Source: Pseudomonas sp. RIT-PI-AD (GTDB lineage Bacteria; Pseudomonadota; Gammaproteobacteria; Pseudomonadales; Pseudomonadaceae). From it: a DNA stretch of 50,951 nucleotides. This document shows positions 8,733 to 17,740 of this stretch, piece by piece. The stretch lies in assembly GCF_025642785.1 (NCBI RefSeq), contig NZ_JANZKU010000029.1:1-50951 (forward strand). Reading direction: 5' to 3'. The notes below the pieces were generated by a model, which made no database searches, was not told the DNA's origin, and was given only the letters and a program-made list of their open reading frames with translations. Each line of letters starts with the position of its first letter. The first letter of the stretch is position 1. A program made the position numbers and the translations under genes.

Positions 8733-10139
8733 TCAGGAGAGGACGCGCGGTGCCGGTTCGACGGCGCGGGCGGCGGGCGCCAGCTTGAACAGGTGGTAGA
8801 GCGCCACCAGCAGGACCAGGAACACCGGTCCGACGTACAGCGCGATGCGGGTGTCCGGGAAGTAGGCCATCAGGCCGACCACCAGCACCAGGAACGCCAT
8901 CGCCAGGTAGGAACTCAGCGGGTACAGCCACATGCGGAAGGCCAGGCGATCGCGCTCGGCCGGGCTCAGGCCGCGACGGAAGCGCAGTTGCGCCAGCAGG
9001 ATCATCGCCCAGGTCCAGATCGCCCCGAAGGTGGCGATGGAGGTCACCCAGACGAACACCTTCTCCGGCACCAGGTAGTTCAGCAGCACGCCGAACAGCA
9101 GCGCCACCGCCGACACCAACAGCGCACGCCGCGGCACGCCTTGGGTGGTCACGGCGAAGGCGCGCGGGGCCTGGCCTTGCTGCGCCAGGCTGTAGAGCAT
9201 GCGCCCGGTGCTGAAGATGCCGCCGTTGCAGGAGGACAGCGCGGCGGTGATCACCACGAAGTTGATGATCCCGGCGGCGGTCTTGATGCCCATGCGCTCG
9301 AAGGTCATCACGAAGGGGCTGCCCTGGGTGCCGATCTCGTTCCACGGGTAGATGGACAGGATCACGAACAGCGCGCCGACGTAGAACAGCAGGATGCGCC
9401 AGAACACCGAGCCGATGGCGTGGGGAATGGTCTTCTGCGGGTTCTTCGCTTCGCCGGCGGTGAGGCCGATCATTTCCACGCCCAGGTAGGCGAACATCAC
9501 CATCTGCAACGACATCAGCACGCCCTGCACGCCGTTGGGCATGAAGCCGCCATGGGTCCACAGGTTGGCGATGCCGGTGGCGACGCCGCCGTTACCGATG
9601 CCGAAGACGATCATCCCGGCGCCGGCGACGACCATCGCGATGATGGTGACGATCTTGATCAGGGCGAACCAGAACTCGAACTCGCCGAAGGCGCGCACCG
9701 CGATCAGGTTGACCGCGCTCATGCTCACCAGCGCCGCCAGGGCCCAGATCCAGCGCGGCACGTCGGGGAACCAGACGCCCATGTAGATGGCCACCGCGGT
9801 AATTTCCGCGACGCAGGTCACCAGCCAGAGGAACCAGTAGTTCCAGCCGGTGAGGAACCCGGCCAGCGGCCCCAGGTAGTCCTGGGCGTAGCGGCTGAAG
9901 GAGCCCGCCACCGGATTGTGTACGGCCATTTCGCCGAGGGCACGCATGATCACCAGGATGGCCAGGCCACCGATGACGTAGGACAGCATGATGGCCGGGC
10001 CGGCCATCTGGATGGCTTTCGCCGAACCGAGGAACAGGCCGACGCCGATGCAGGCACCCAGGGCCATCAGGCGGATGTGCCGCTCGCCCAGGTCGCGATG
10101 CAGCGTGTCAGATTGCGGGTCGTTTTCACCGACGTGCAT
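8733..10139 (-). CDS. Amino-acid permease, APC/AAT family (proline permease ProY-like)
   Basis: 468 residues with about twelve transmembrane segments. The family signature is clear: HIRLMALGACIGVGLFLGS at the N-terminus, the GxxVL-like stretch of helix 1 and AGPAIMLSYVIGG of helix 2, then GWNYWF and the conserved AGEAKNPQKTIP loop. It imports an amino acid with protons across the inner membrane. Similarity to ProY/GABA-type permeases and the nearby put cluster make proline or a related compound a fair guess, but AAT specificity is hard to read from sequence. The start is the ATG at 10137-10139, in a standard position before the hydrophilic N-tail. Confidence 0.85.
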   Translation of the reverse strand: MHVGENDPQSDTLHRDLGERHIRLMALGACIGVGLFLGSAKAIQMAGPAIMLSYVIGGLAILVIMRALGEMAVHNPVAGSFSRYAQDYLGPLAGFLTGWNYWFLWLVTCVAEITAVAIYMGVWFPDVPRWIWALAALVSMSAVNLIAVRAFGEFEFWFALIKIVTIIAMVVAGAGMIVFGIGNGGVATGIANLWTHGGFMPNGVQGVLMSLQMVMFAYLGVEMIGLTAGEAKNPQKTIPHAIGSVFWRILLFYVGALFVILSIYPWNEIGTQGSPFVMTFERMGIKTAAGIINFVVITAALSSCNGGIFSTGRMLYSLAQQGQAPRAFAVTTQGVPRRALLVSAVALLFGVLLNYLVPEKVFVWVTSIATFGAIWTWAMILLAQLRFRRGLSPAERDRLAFRMWLYPLSSYLAMAFLVLVVGLMAYFPDTRIALYVGPVFLVLLVALYHLFKLAPAARAVEPAPRVLS

Positions 10140-10510
10140 GGAGCGGTTACCTCTATCTTGTATTTATCGAGAAATCAGGCGCAGGCCGATGGGGCGTGGC
10201 GATAGCCGGCGCACCCCGTGGTTCGAACCCGCCTTCGTGGGGCGGGACGGACACACGAGAGCCGAGGCGTCCGAGGTCGGCGGCGAGTTTTGCACAAAGA
10301 CAGGTCAGCGTCATGCCCCGCTTTAGAGCGCTCGCCCCTCCTGGGCGGGATTTTTCCGGCGACGACTCCAGGCTTTGCGCGAGGCCGGCCCCCGGCGCGG
10401 CAGCTTTTGCTGCCAGAGGTGAGAAAATCGGCATAAAACCCAGAAAAAATGCCGCGCCACCAGATTGCCATGAGCGGGAGCGTCCGGCGGAAAATCCGCT
10501 CGACCGCGCC
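10140..10510. other. Intergenic region between methyltransferase and permease genes
   Basis: 371 bp upstream of the permease, likely including its promoter and leader. A GGTTCGAACC sequence at 10220-10229 looks like a tRNA T-loop, but the flanks do not fold as a tRNA. No gene is supported. Confidence 0.4.
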
Positions 10511-11182
10511 TTAGGACGCCCGGACGGCCACCAGCAGCAGGGACAGCGGCTGGCCGGTCTGCGGATGCACGGGTTCGCGCACACTTTCGAGGCGCAACCC
10601 CGCCCCCACCAGGAGCGCGAACCAGGATTCCAGGGTGCGGAAATACCAGGGCATGGGTGTGAACGCCCCGGCGAAGGCGGCGAAGCGCTCCTCGCGCCAG
10701 CCGTCCCGGTACCCCTCCCCGGCGAGGCTCCAGGGGTGCAGGGTCTGGATCAGCAGCGCGCCTCCCGGCTCCAGGGCCTCGGCCAGCGCGCCGAGCAGGC
10801 GGTCGGCCTGGGCATCGAGGAGGGCGAAGTTGCACACGATCGCCGCGAAAACGCCGAAGCGACGGGGCCGAGCCTGGAGCTCGGCGTAGCTGAGGTGTTC
10901 GAAGCGGCCACCGGCGGCACGGGCCTGCTCGACCAGCGCCGCCGAGCCGTCCACCCCGAGCGCGTCGATGCGCTGCGCCGCCAGGGCCCGGCACAGCCAG
11001 CCCTCGCCGCACCCCACATCCAGCACCCGCGCCGGTTCGCGCTCGCGCAGCGCCTCGAGGATCGCCCGATCGGTGGCCAGCCGCCGGCTCTCGATCCGCG
11101 CCTCGCGGACCACGCGGGTCCAGGCCTCGGCGTTGCGTTGCCAGCTCTGCTGGAGTCGCCCGGATTGGTCGTCGTCTGGCAT
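10511..11182 (-). CDS. Class I SAM-dependent methyltransferase
   Basis: 223 residues with the Rossmann-type methyltransferase fold. Motif I is VLDVGCGEGW; the acidic ribose-binding region is LGVDGSAALVEQAR; motif IV is near VFAAIVCNFALLDA; the post-motif is LEPGGALLIQTLHPWS. This resembles the UbiE/small-molecule methyltransferase group. The substrate is unknown. It lies 27 bp downstream of the VF530 gene on the same strand, so the two may be cotranscribed. Confidence 0.88.
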   Translation of the reverse strand: MPDDDQSGRLQQSWQRNAEAWTRVVREARIESRRLATDRAILEALREREPARVLDVGCGEGWLCRALAAQRIDALGVDGSAALVEQARAAGGRFEHLSYAELQARPRRFGVFAAIVCNFALLDAQADRLLGALAEALEPGGALLIQTLHPWSLAGEGYRDGWREERFAAFAGAFTPMPWYFRTLESWFALLVGAGLRLESVREPVHPQTGQPLSLLLVAVRAS

Positions 11183-11209
11183 GTCCGATCCTCGATTGCC
11201 GCCGGTGCC

Positions 11210-11434
11210 TCAGCCATTGCGCCGCTGCGACGCCACGAACAGCGCCTCGACCTTCTGTCGCGCCCAGGCGGTGCGGCGCAGGAAGCCCAGGCTGGACTTG
11301 ATGCTGGGCTCGTGGCTGAAGCAGCGGATGTCGATCCGCGACGCCAGCCCGTCCCAGCCATAACGCGCCACCAGGTCGATGAGGATGGCTTCCAGGGTCA
11401 TGCCATGCAGGGGGTCTTTTGAAGGCGGGGTCAT
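11210..11434 (-). CDS. VF530-family (DUF2132) small DNA-binding protein
   Basis: 74 residues from the ATG at 11432-11434; the longer open frame upstream adds unrelated sequence. The protein carries the typical [16 protein letters not shown] start, [15 protein letters not shown], a [13 protein letters not shown] core and [11 protein letters not shown] of the VF530 family. Solved members are small helical proteins similar to DNA-binding folds. The physiological function is unknown. It is followed by the methyltransferase gene. Confidence 0.88.
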   Translation of the reverse strand: MTPPSKDPLHGMTLEAILIDLVARYGWDGLASRIDIRCFSHEPSIKSSLGFLRRTAWARQKVEALFVASQRRNG

Positions 11435-11543
11435 GGCGAATCGCTCGAATAGGACGTTGAGGCATGGCGGCGAGCTTAGCAGAGCGCCGCCGCGCCCAGG
11501 CAGGCCGGCGGCATGCCCGGGCAGTGGCGGCATGCCGGAAACC

Positions 11544-11580
11544 AAGCGGCCCGCTTCCCTCATCGGGAAACGGGCCGCTT
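11544..11580 (-). terminator. Stem-loop after putP
   Basis: AAGCGGCCCG (11544-11553) and CGGGCCGCTT (11571-11580) are perfect inverted arms, with a smaller TTCCC/GGGAA stem nested inside. It lies about 45 bp downstream of the putP stop codon. The bases that follow on the minus strand (GGTTTCC) form only a weak U-tract. Confidence 0.6.
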
Positions 11581-11624
11581 GCGATGGCGAGCCTGCCGCG
11601 CCGTTGCGGGCGCGGCGAGGCGGT

Positions 11625-13115
11625 CTACCGATGGGCGTCCTGGTATTCCTGCTCGGCCGCGTCGAAACGGCTCTGCATGGAAGCCGATGGTTGCTTGTCC
11701 AGCAGGCTGAACACCAGGATGGCGAGGCTGGCGAAGGCGAAGCCCGGGATGATCTCGTAGAGGCCGAACAGCGCCAACTGCTTCCAGACGATCACCGTCA
11801 CCGCTCCCACCAGCATGCCGGCCAGCGCGCCGTTGCGGGTCATGCGCTTCCACAGCAGGGAGAACAGCACCACCGGGCCGAAGGCCGCGCCGAAGCCGGC
11901 CCAGGCGTAGGAGACCAGGCCGAGTACCTTGCTGTCCGGGTTGGACGCGAGGGCGATGGCGACGCAGGAGATCAGCAGCACCATGGCGCGGCCGACCCAG
12001 ACCAGCTCGCGCTCGCTGGCGCTTTTGCGCAGGAAGGCCTTGTAGAAGTCCTCGGTCAGGGCGCTGGAGCAGACCAGCAATTGGCAACTGAGGGTGCTCA
12101 TCACCGCGGCGAGAATCCCCGACAGCACGATCCCGGCGATCCAGGGGTTGAACAGCAGCTTGGTCAGCTCGATGAACACGCGCTCGCTGTTCTCGGTCAC
12201 CGCGCCGGCCTGGCCGAGGTTGTCGGCAAAGTAGGCGATGCCGAAGAAGCCGGCGGCCACCGCGCCGCCCAGGCAGAGAATCATCCAGGTCATGCCGATG
12301 CGCCGGGCCGCGGGGATCGACTTCACCGAGTCGGCGGCCATGAAGCGCACCAGGATGTGCGGCTGGCCGAAGTAGCCCAGGCCCCACCCCAGCAGCGACA
12401 GGATGGCGATCACGCTCATCCCGCGGAACAGGTCGAAGTTCGCCGGGTTGCGCGCGTCGATGGTGGCGATCGCGGCGTCATAGTCGCCGAGGGCGAGAAT
12501 CGCGCAGATCGGCGTGACCAGCAGGGCGAAGATCATCAGCGTGGCCTGCACGGTATCGGTCCAGCTCACCGCCAGGAAGCCGCCGACGAAGACATAGGCG
12601 ATGGTCGCCGCCGCGCCGATCCAGAGGGCGAGGTCGTAGGACACGCCGAAGGTGCTTTCGAACAGGCGGGCGCCGGCGACCACCCCGGAGGCGCAGTAGA
12701 TGGTGAAGAACACCAGGATCACCAGGGCCGACAGCACCCGCAGGATGCGGCTGGTGTCCTCGAAGCGGTAGGTGAAGTAGTCCGGCAGGGTCAGGGCATT
12801 GTTGGCGTGCTCGGTGTGCACCCGCAGGCGTCCGGCGACCAGCAGCCAGTTGAGCCAGGCACCGATGATCAGGCCGATGGCGATCCAGCTTTCCGACAGC
12901 CCGGACAGGTAGATGGCGCCGGGCAGGCCCATCAGCAGCCAGCCGCTCATGTCGGATGCCCCGGCGGACAGGGCGGTGACGACGCTGCCGAGGCTGCGGC
13001 CGCCGAGGATGTAATCGGAGAAGTTGTGGGTCGCGCGGTAGGCGGCGAAGCCGATCAGCACCATGGCAAGGATGTAGATCACGAAGGTGATCAGAGTGGG
13101 ATTGCTTGCACTCAC
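11625..13115 (-). CDS. putP: Sodium/proline symporter PutP
   Basis: 496 residues, thirteen hydrophobic segments, SSS family. Characteristic PutP sequences include [10 protein letters not shown], the sodium-site region [30 protein letters not shown] and [18 protein letters not shown]. It takes up proline with sodium and feeds PutA. The chosen start is a GTG at 13113-13115 preceded by GGGGAG; the ATG further upstream would add a charged extension atypical of the family. The gene follows putA on the same strand after a 274 bp gap, so it may be cotranscribed or have its own promoter in the gap. Confidence 0.95.
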   Translation of the reverse strand: MSASNPTLITFVIYILAMVLIGFAAYRATHNFSDYILGGRSLGSVVTALSAGASDMSGWLLMGLPGAIYLSGLSESWIAIGLIIGAWLNWLLVAGRLRVHTEHANNALTLPDYFTYRFEDTSRILRVLSALVILVFFTIYCASGVVAGARLFESTFGVSYDLALWIGAAATIAYVFVGGFLAVSWTDTVQATLMIFALLVTPICAILALGDYDAAIATIDARNPANFDLFRGMSVIAILSLLGWGLGYFGQPHILVRFMAADSVKSIPAARRIGMTWMILCLGGAVAAGFFGIAYFADNLGQAGAVTENSERVFIELTKLLFNPWIAGIVLSGILAAVMSTLSCQLLVCSSALTEDFYKAFLRKSASERELVWVGRAMVLLISCVAIALASNPDSKVLGLVSYAWAGFGAAFGPVVLFSLLWKRMTRNGALAGMLVGAVTVIVWKQLALFGLYEIIPGFAFASLAILVFSLLDKQPSASMQSRFDAAEQEYQDAHR

Positions 13116-13389
13116 TAGGGGTCTCCCCTTTGCGTTGTTGTTATACGGCCGGGGGTTGGCTCCCGGATTCCGCTCGAAGGACTGGCCGCGCATGGCGACC
13201 GCCCGGTGTTCCGCTATGCATGGCCGCGCCCGCCGCTCACGCGGGCGATTCGATGGCATGGGGTAAAGACGAAGCGCAGCTCGCGCGAGTTACGTGCGAG
13301 GGCTCTACGCCAATGGATGGCGCGCCGCGAACGGCGGGCGGGGCCCGCCGCGGCGCCAGGCGAGGCCGCGGCATGCGCCGCGGCCCGGG

Positions 13390-16300
13390 TCAGTCGACGT
13401 CGCCCAGGGACAGCAGCGAGGCGTTGCCGCCGACCGCCGTGGTATTCACCGAGGTGGTGCGTTCGCTGACGAAGCGCAGCAGGTAATTCGGCCCGCCGGC
13501 CTTGGGACCGGTCCCGGAAAGCCCGTGCCCCCCGAAGGGTTGCACGCCGACCACCGCGCCGATCTGGTTGCGGTTGACGTAGAGGTTGCCGACCCGCGCC
13601 AGGTGCTCGATGCGCCGGGCGGTTTCCTCGTTGCGGCTGTGCACGCCCAGGGTCAGGCCGAAGCCGGTGGCGTTGATCGCGTGGACGACCTTTTCCAGGT
13701 CGCCGGCGGCGAAGCGCACCACGTGCAGCACCGGACCGAAGTTTTCCTTCTCCAAGGCGTCGATGCCTGCGATCTCGAAGGCCACCGGCGCCACGAAATG
13801 GCCGTCGAGCCCGGCCGGCAGCGGGGTCTCGGCGATCAGCCGGCCTTGCTGCTTCAATTGCGCGACATGGCTATCGAGGCCGGCCTTGGCCTCGCCGTCG
13901 ATCACCGGGCCCACGTCGTTCTCGCGCAGATGGGTCGCGCCCACCTTGAGTTCGGCCATGGCGCCCTTGAGCAGCTCGATCACCCGATCGGCGATGTCGT
14001 TCTGCACGTACATCACGCGCAGGGCCGAGCAGCGCTGGCCGGCGCTGGTGAAGGCCGAATTGACGGCATCCTTGACCACCTGCTCGGGCAGCGCGGTGGA
14101 ATCCACGATCATCGCGTTCTGCCCGCCGGTCTCGGCGATCAGCGCGGCGATGGGGCCGGGCTTGTCGGCCAGTTGCCGGTTGATCAGCCGCGCGGTGTCG
14201 GTGGAGCCGGTGAAGGCCACGCCGACCAGGCGCGCATCGCGGCAGAAAACACCGCCCAGGGTGGCGCCATCCCCCGGCAGCAGGGCGATGACATCCTTGG
14301 GCAGGCCGGCCTCGAACATCAGTTCGAGGGTCCGCGCGGCGATCAGGCTGGTCTGCTCGGCGGGCTTGGCGATCACCGTATTGCCGGCCACCAGGGCGGC
14401 GCTGATCTGGCCCAGGTAGATCGCCAGGGGGAAGTTCCACGGGCTGATGCAGGCGAAGATGCCGCGGCCTTCATAAAACAGTTCGTTGCGTTCGCCGGTC
14501 GGGCCCTGCAACTCGCTGCGCACCAGGCGCAGGCGGGCCTGCTGGGCGTAATAGCGGCAGAAGTCCACCGCTTCGCGGACCTCGTCGATGCCGTCCTGCA
14601 GCGATTTGCCGGCTTCGCGGGTGCACAGCGCCAGCAGTTCCGCGCGATTGCGTTCCAGCAGGTCGGCCAGGCGCTCGAAGATCGCCGCGCGCTCATCCAC
14701 CGGCGTCGCGCTCCAGCGCGGCCAGGCCTTGTCCAGCACGTCCAGGGCGTGCCGGGCGTGCTCGGCGCTGGCCCACTGCACTTGGCCGACGGTCCTGCCC
14801 AGCTCGTAGGGGCAGCGGATTTCGTGAATCTCGCCGCTCAGGATGCGGCCGTCGACGACGGGCGCGGCCTGCCATTGGCGGTCGAGGTGGGGACGGAAGG
14901 CGGCTTCCAATTCTTGCCACTGCTGCTGGATATTCATGTTGAGGCCCTGGGAGTTTTTCCGGCCGTCGCCGAACAGCGCGGGCGGGAGAGGGATTCGATC
15001 GTTGCCGAGCGTCTTGAACGCACGAAGTTGCGTCACCGGATGGTCGATGAGGGAGTCCACCGGCACCCGCGGGTCGACCAACTGGTGGACGAAGGAGGAA
15101 TTGGCCCCGTTCTCCAGCAGGCGTCGGACCAGGTAAGGCAGCAGGTCCTTGTGGGCGCCGACCGGGGCGTAGATGCGCACGTTCTTGCGGTATTTCTCGA
15201 TCACCGTGTCGTACAGCGCATCGCCCATGCCGTGCAGGCGCTGGAACTCGAACTCGCGGGGCGTGCTGGCCGCGGCGGCCAGGTTGAGGATGCAGGTGAC
15301 GGTGTGGGCGTTGTGGCTGGCGAACTGCGGGTAGATCACCCCACGGGTGTGCTCGGACAGCAGGTAGCGGGCGCAGGCCAGGTAGGACGTGTCGGTGCCT
15401 TCCTTGCGGGTGTAGACCGGGTAGCCGTCCAGGCCCTGGACCTGGCACTGCTTGATCTCGCTGTCCCAGTAGGCGCCCTTTACCAGGCGCAGGGGAATCC
15501 GCGCGCCCAGCTCCTTGCCCAGCAAGGTCAGCCAGACCAGCACCGGCAGGCAGCGCTTGGAATAGGCCTGGATCACCAGGCCGAATTCGCCCCAGCCGGC
15601 GATGGCCGGGTCGCGCATCAGTTTTTCGTAGAGCTCCAGGGACAGCTCGAGGCGGTCGGCCTCCTCGGCGTCGATGGTGATGCCGACGTCCAGGGCGCGG
15701 GCGCGGGAGGCCAGCTCGCGGACGTTGGCGAACAGCTCGCTGAGCACCCGCTCGCGTTGCGCCACTTCATAGCGCGGGTGCAGCGCCGACAGCTTGATCG
15801 AGATCGACGGACGCGGGCCCGGGCCGACCTGGGGCTCCTTGCCGACGGTGTCGATGGCCTGGCGATAGTCCGCCATGTACTTCTCGGCGTCGGCCTGGGT
15901 CAGCGCCGCCTCGCCAAGCATGTCGAAGGAGTAGGTGTAGCCCTGCTCCCGGCAGGGCCGGCCGTTCTTCAAGGCTTCGCCGATGGTGCGGCCGAGGACG
16001 AACTGCTTGCCCATCAGCTTCATCGCCTGGTTCATCGCGGCGCGGATCACCGGCTCGCCGGAACGACGGATCAGCCGGCCGAGGACGTTCTTCGGGCGGC
16101 CGTCGGCGGTGTCCGGGTCGATCACCTTGCCGGTCATCACCAGGCCCCAGGCGGCGAAGTTCACCAACAGGTTGTCGCTCTGGCCCAGGTGGCGCTCCCA
16201 TTCCGCCGCGTTCAGCTTGTCGCGGATCAGCGCGTCGGCGGTGGCGGCGTCCGGCACCCGCAGCAGGGCCTCGGCCAGGCACATGAGCATCAGCCCTTCC

Positions 16301-16557
16301 TGGGTGTCGAGGCTGTACTGGCGCAGGAGCGCGTCGAGGGTGTCGACGGCGTTTTCCCGGCTGCGGACGTCCTCGATCAGGGTTCGCGCTTCGCGGCGGA
16401 TGGCCGCGATGCCCGACTCCCCGGGGTCGGCGAGCTGGAGCAGCTCATTGAGATAGTCCGCTTCGTCGACGCTGTAGTTGGCGCTGATGACCGGGAAGAA
16501 TTCGGCGGCCGTCTGCGTGGGAAAGTCGCCCTGCAAGACGTGAACAGCTTTGAACAT
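13390..16557 (-). CDS. putA: Bifunctional proline dehydrogenase / P5C dehydrogenase PutA
   Basis: 1055 residues. It oxidises proline to glutamate in two steps through a channelled P5C intermediate. The FAD-dependent PRODH barrel (about residues 90-480) shows YSFDMLGE, TIDAEEADRLELSLE and KGAYWDSEIK. The NAD-dependent aldehyde dehydrogenase domain shows SPWNFPLAIY, AETGGQN, catalytic Cys843 in SAGQRCSALR and GHGLSGTGPKAGG. The protein starts directly at the arm region and lacks the N-terminal ribbon-helix-helix repressor domain of E. coli and P. putida PutA. Regulation is therefore expected to come from the AraC-type gene immediately upstream. The start ATG at 16555-16557 follows AGGAGG. Confidence 0.97.
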   Translation of the reverse strand: MFKAVHVLQGDFPTQTAAEFFPVISANYSVDEADYLNELLQLADPGESGIAAIRREARTLIEDVRSRENAVDTLDALLRQYSLDTQEGLMLMCLAEALLRVPDAATADALIRDKLNAAEWERHLGQSDNLLVNFAAWGLVMTGKVIDPDTADGRPKNVLGRLIRRSGEPVIRAAMNQAMKLMGKQFVLGRTIGEALKNGRPCREQGYTYSFDMLGEAALTQADAEKYMADYRQAIDTVGKEPQVGPGPRPSISIKLSALHPRYEVAQRERVLSELFANVRELASRARALDVGITIDAEEADRLELSLELYEKLMRDPAIAGWGEFGLVIQAYSKRCLPVLVWLTLLGKELGARIPLRLVKGAYWDSEIKQCQVQGLDGYPVYTRKEGTDTSYLACARYLLSEHTRGVIYPQFASHNAHTVTCILNLAAAASTPREFEFQRLHGMGDALYDTVIEKYRKNVRIYAPVGAHKDLLPYLVRRLLENGANSSFVHQLVDPRVPVDSLIDHPVTQLRAFKTLGNDRIPLPPALFGDGRKNSQGLNMNIQQQWQELEAAFRPHLDRQWQAAPVVDGRILSGEIHEIRCPYELGRTVGQVQWASAEHARHALDVLDKAWPRWSATPVDERAAIFERLADLLERNRAELLALCTREAGKSLQDGIDEVREAVDFCRYYAQQARLRLVRSELQGPTGERNELFYEGRGIFACISPWNFPLAIYLGQISAALVAGNTVIAKPAEQTSLIAARTLELMFEAGLPKDVIALLPGDGATLGGVFCRDARLVGVAFTGSTDTARLINRQLADKPGPIAALIAETGGQNAMIVDSTALPEQVVKDAVNSAFTSAGQRCSALRVMYVQNDIADRVIELLKGAMAELKVGATHLRENDVGPVIDGEAKAGLDSHVAQLKQQGRLIAETPLPAGLDGHFVAPVAFEIAGIDALEKENFGPVLHVVRFAAGDLEKVVHAINATGFGLTLGVHSRNEETARRIEHLARVGNLYVNRNQIGAVVGVQPFGGHGLSGTGPKAGGPNYLLRFVSERTTSVNTTAVGGNASLLSLGDVD

Positions 16558-16613
16558 CACGCCCCCTCCTCTTATGAGATGAGATGGTGGAGATCGTCGC
16601 TTGGGTCCGATCC

Positions 16614-16640
16614 ACTGTAGCAAGGCCGGTGGAAACACAA
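16614..16640 (-). promoter_or_regulatory. Candidate putA promoter
   Basis: On the minus strand, TTGTGT (16640-16635) and TACAGT (16619-16614) are spaced by 15 bp, with the putA ATG about 57 bp downstream of the -10. The spacing is short and the match partial, as expected if an activator is needed. I did not recognise the PruR operator. Confidence 0.33.
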
Positions 16641-16821
16641 GGATGGCATTCGGCCAACGCGACGGGGATGGCGGAATGTAGAGGCAGGCGGTCCGGGCAT
16701 TCTTGCTGGAAGCTTCGGAGTTTTTGCGAAAAGCTCCTATTCGGGAACTTTCGCCGCAAAAGCCCTCATGGCCGTGGGGCCAATCGGCGGAGTCGAGGGT
16801 GTGCGGCGCAGCGCCGGGCGC

Positions 16822-17601
16822 TCACTGGGCGCCGCGGTAGCGCTTGGGGGTCAGGCCGAGGTAGCGGCGCATCGCCGTGGTCAGCGCGCTCTGGCTGGAG
16901 AACCCGCACTCCTCGGCGATCCGCACCAGCGGCAGCGGGCTCTCCCGCAGCAGGCGCGAGGCCCGGTCGAGGCGGGTCTTGAGCAGGTACTGGTGGGGCG
17001 TGAGACCCACGCTGTCCTTGAACTGCACGTGGAAATGGCTCGGGCTGACACAGGCCACCTGAGCCAGCTCGGCGACGCTGATGCGCCGCGCCAGGTGCTC
17101 GCCGATGTAGGCATCCAGGCGTGCCAGGTCCAGCGGGCCGACGTTACGCCGGTTGTGCTCGCCGAACAGGCGCAGGTGCAAGGCGCGCATCAGCACGCCA
17201 CCCAGGGCGCGCGCCAGCAGGGGATCGCTGCCGTAGCGCGCCAGTTCGGCGCCGGCATAGTTGAGCAGGTTCTGGAAATCGGCATCCAGCGCCGGGTAGC
17301 GCGGCGTGTCGAACAGGCGGCCGAGCAGTTCGAGATCCTCGGCGGAGGTGTCCTGTTCGTTGAGGTCGAGGATCAGCATGCGATTATCGCCGACCCCGGC
17401 GAACTGGTGTTCGGCGTCGCCGGGCACCAGGCAGGCGCGCATCCGGCAGACCTCGCCGCCGCGGCCGTTGACCTCGAATTCGGCGCGACCGGATAGCGAC
17501 ATGACCAACTGGTGGTAGTCATGGGCGTGTTCGCTGGTCTGGTCGTCCAAACGCATGAAGCGGGCTTTGAGCATGGCGGCGCGCGGTCGATTTTTGCGCA
17601 T
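16822..17601 (-). CDS. pruR: AraC/XylS-family regulator, probable PruR activator of proline use
   Basis: 259 residues from the ATG at 17599-17601; an internal ATG at 17574 is also possible, and neither has a clear ribosome site. The N-terminal part is a cupin-like sensor domain (HAHDYHQLVMSL). The C-terminal 100 residues hold two helix-turn-helix units: ISVAELAQVACVSPSHFHVQFK and the signature ending LGLTPKRYR. In P. aeruginosa the AraC-type protein PruR, encoded next to putA, activates putAP in response to proline. The position here, 264 bp upstream of putA on the same strand, and the absence of a DNA-binding domain in this PutA support the same role. Confidence 0.85.
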   Translation of the reverse strand: MRKNRPRAAMLKARFMRLDDQTSEHAHDYHQLVMSLSGRAEFEVNGRGGEVCRMRACLVPGDAEHQFAGVGDNRMLILDLNEQDTSAEDLELLGRLFDTPRYPALDADFQNLLNYAGAELARYGSDPLLARALGGVLMRALHLRLFGEHNRRNVGPLDLARLDAYIGEHLARRISVAELAQVACVSPSHFHVQFKDSVGLTPHQYLLKTRLDRASRLLRESPLPLVRIAEECGFSSQSALTTAMRRYLGLTPKRYRGAQ

Positions 17602-17680
17602 TCTAGTGAACTGCCCCGCTGTTGCACAGCACCGGGCGGCGCCTGGCCGGCCGGGCGTGCCGGAGGAATGTCGAACGATG

Positions 17681-17709
17681 GTTGAAATGCCGGCGGCGTC
17701 TCCCCATCT
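17681..17709 (+). promoter_or_regulatory. Heat-shock sigma-32 (RpoH)-type promoter of asrA
   Basis: GTTGAAA (17681-17687) is followed after 14 bp by CCCCATCT (17702-17709). This closely matches the sigma-32 consensus TTGAAA / CCCCATnT. The predicted transcript would start about 20-25 bp before the asrA ATG. Confidence 0.7.
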
Positions 17710-17740
17710 AAGCCTGCATAACTCCTCAAGACGGTGCCCC

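Noticed and set aside
10220-10229. GGTTCGAACC resembling a tRNA T-loop
   Set aside because: Flanking bases do not form a T-stem, acceptor stem or anticodon arm; no tRNA in the region.
13294-16620. Plus-strand open frame of 1108 codons opposite putA
   Set aside because: Antisense shadow of putA with no recognisable domain; the put reading is unambiguous.
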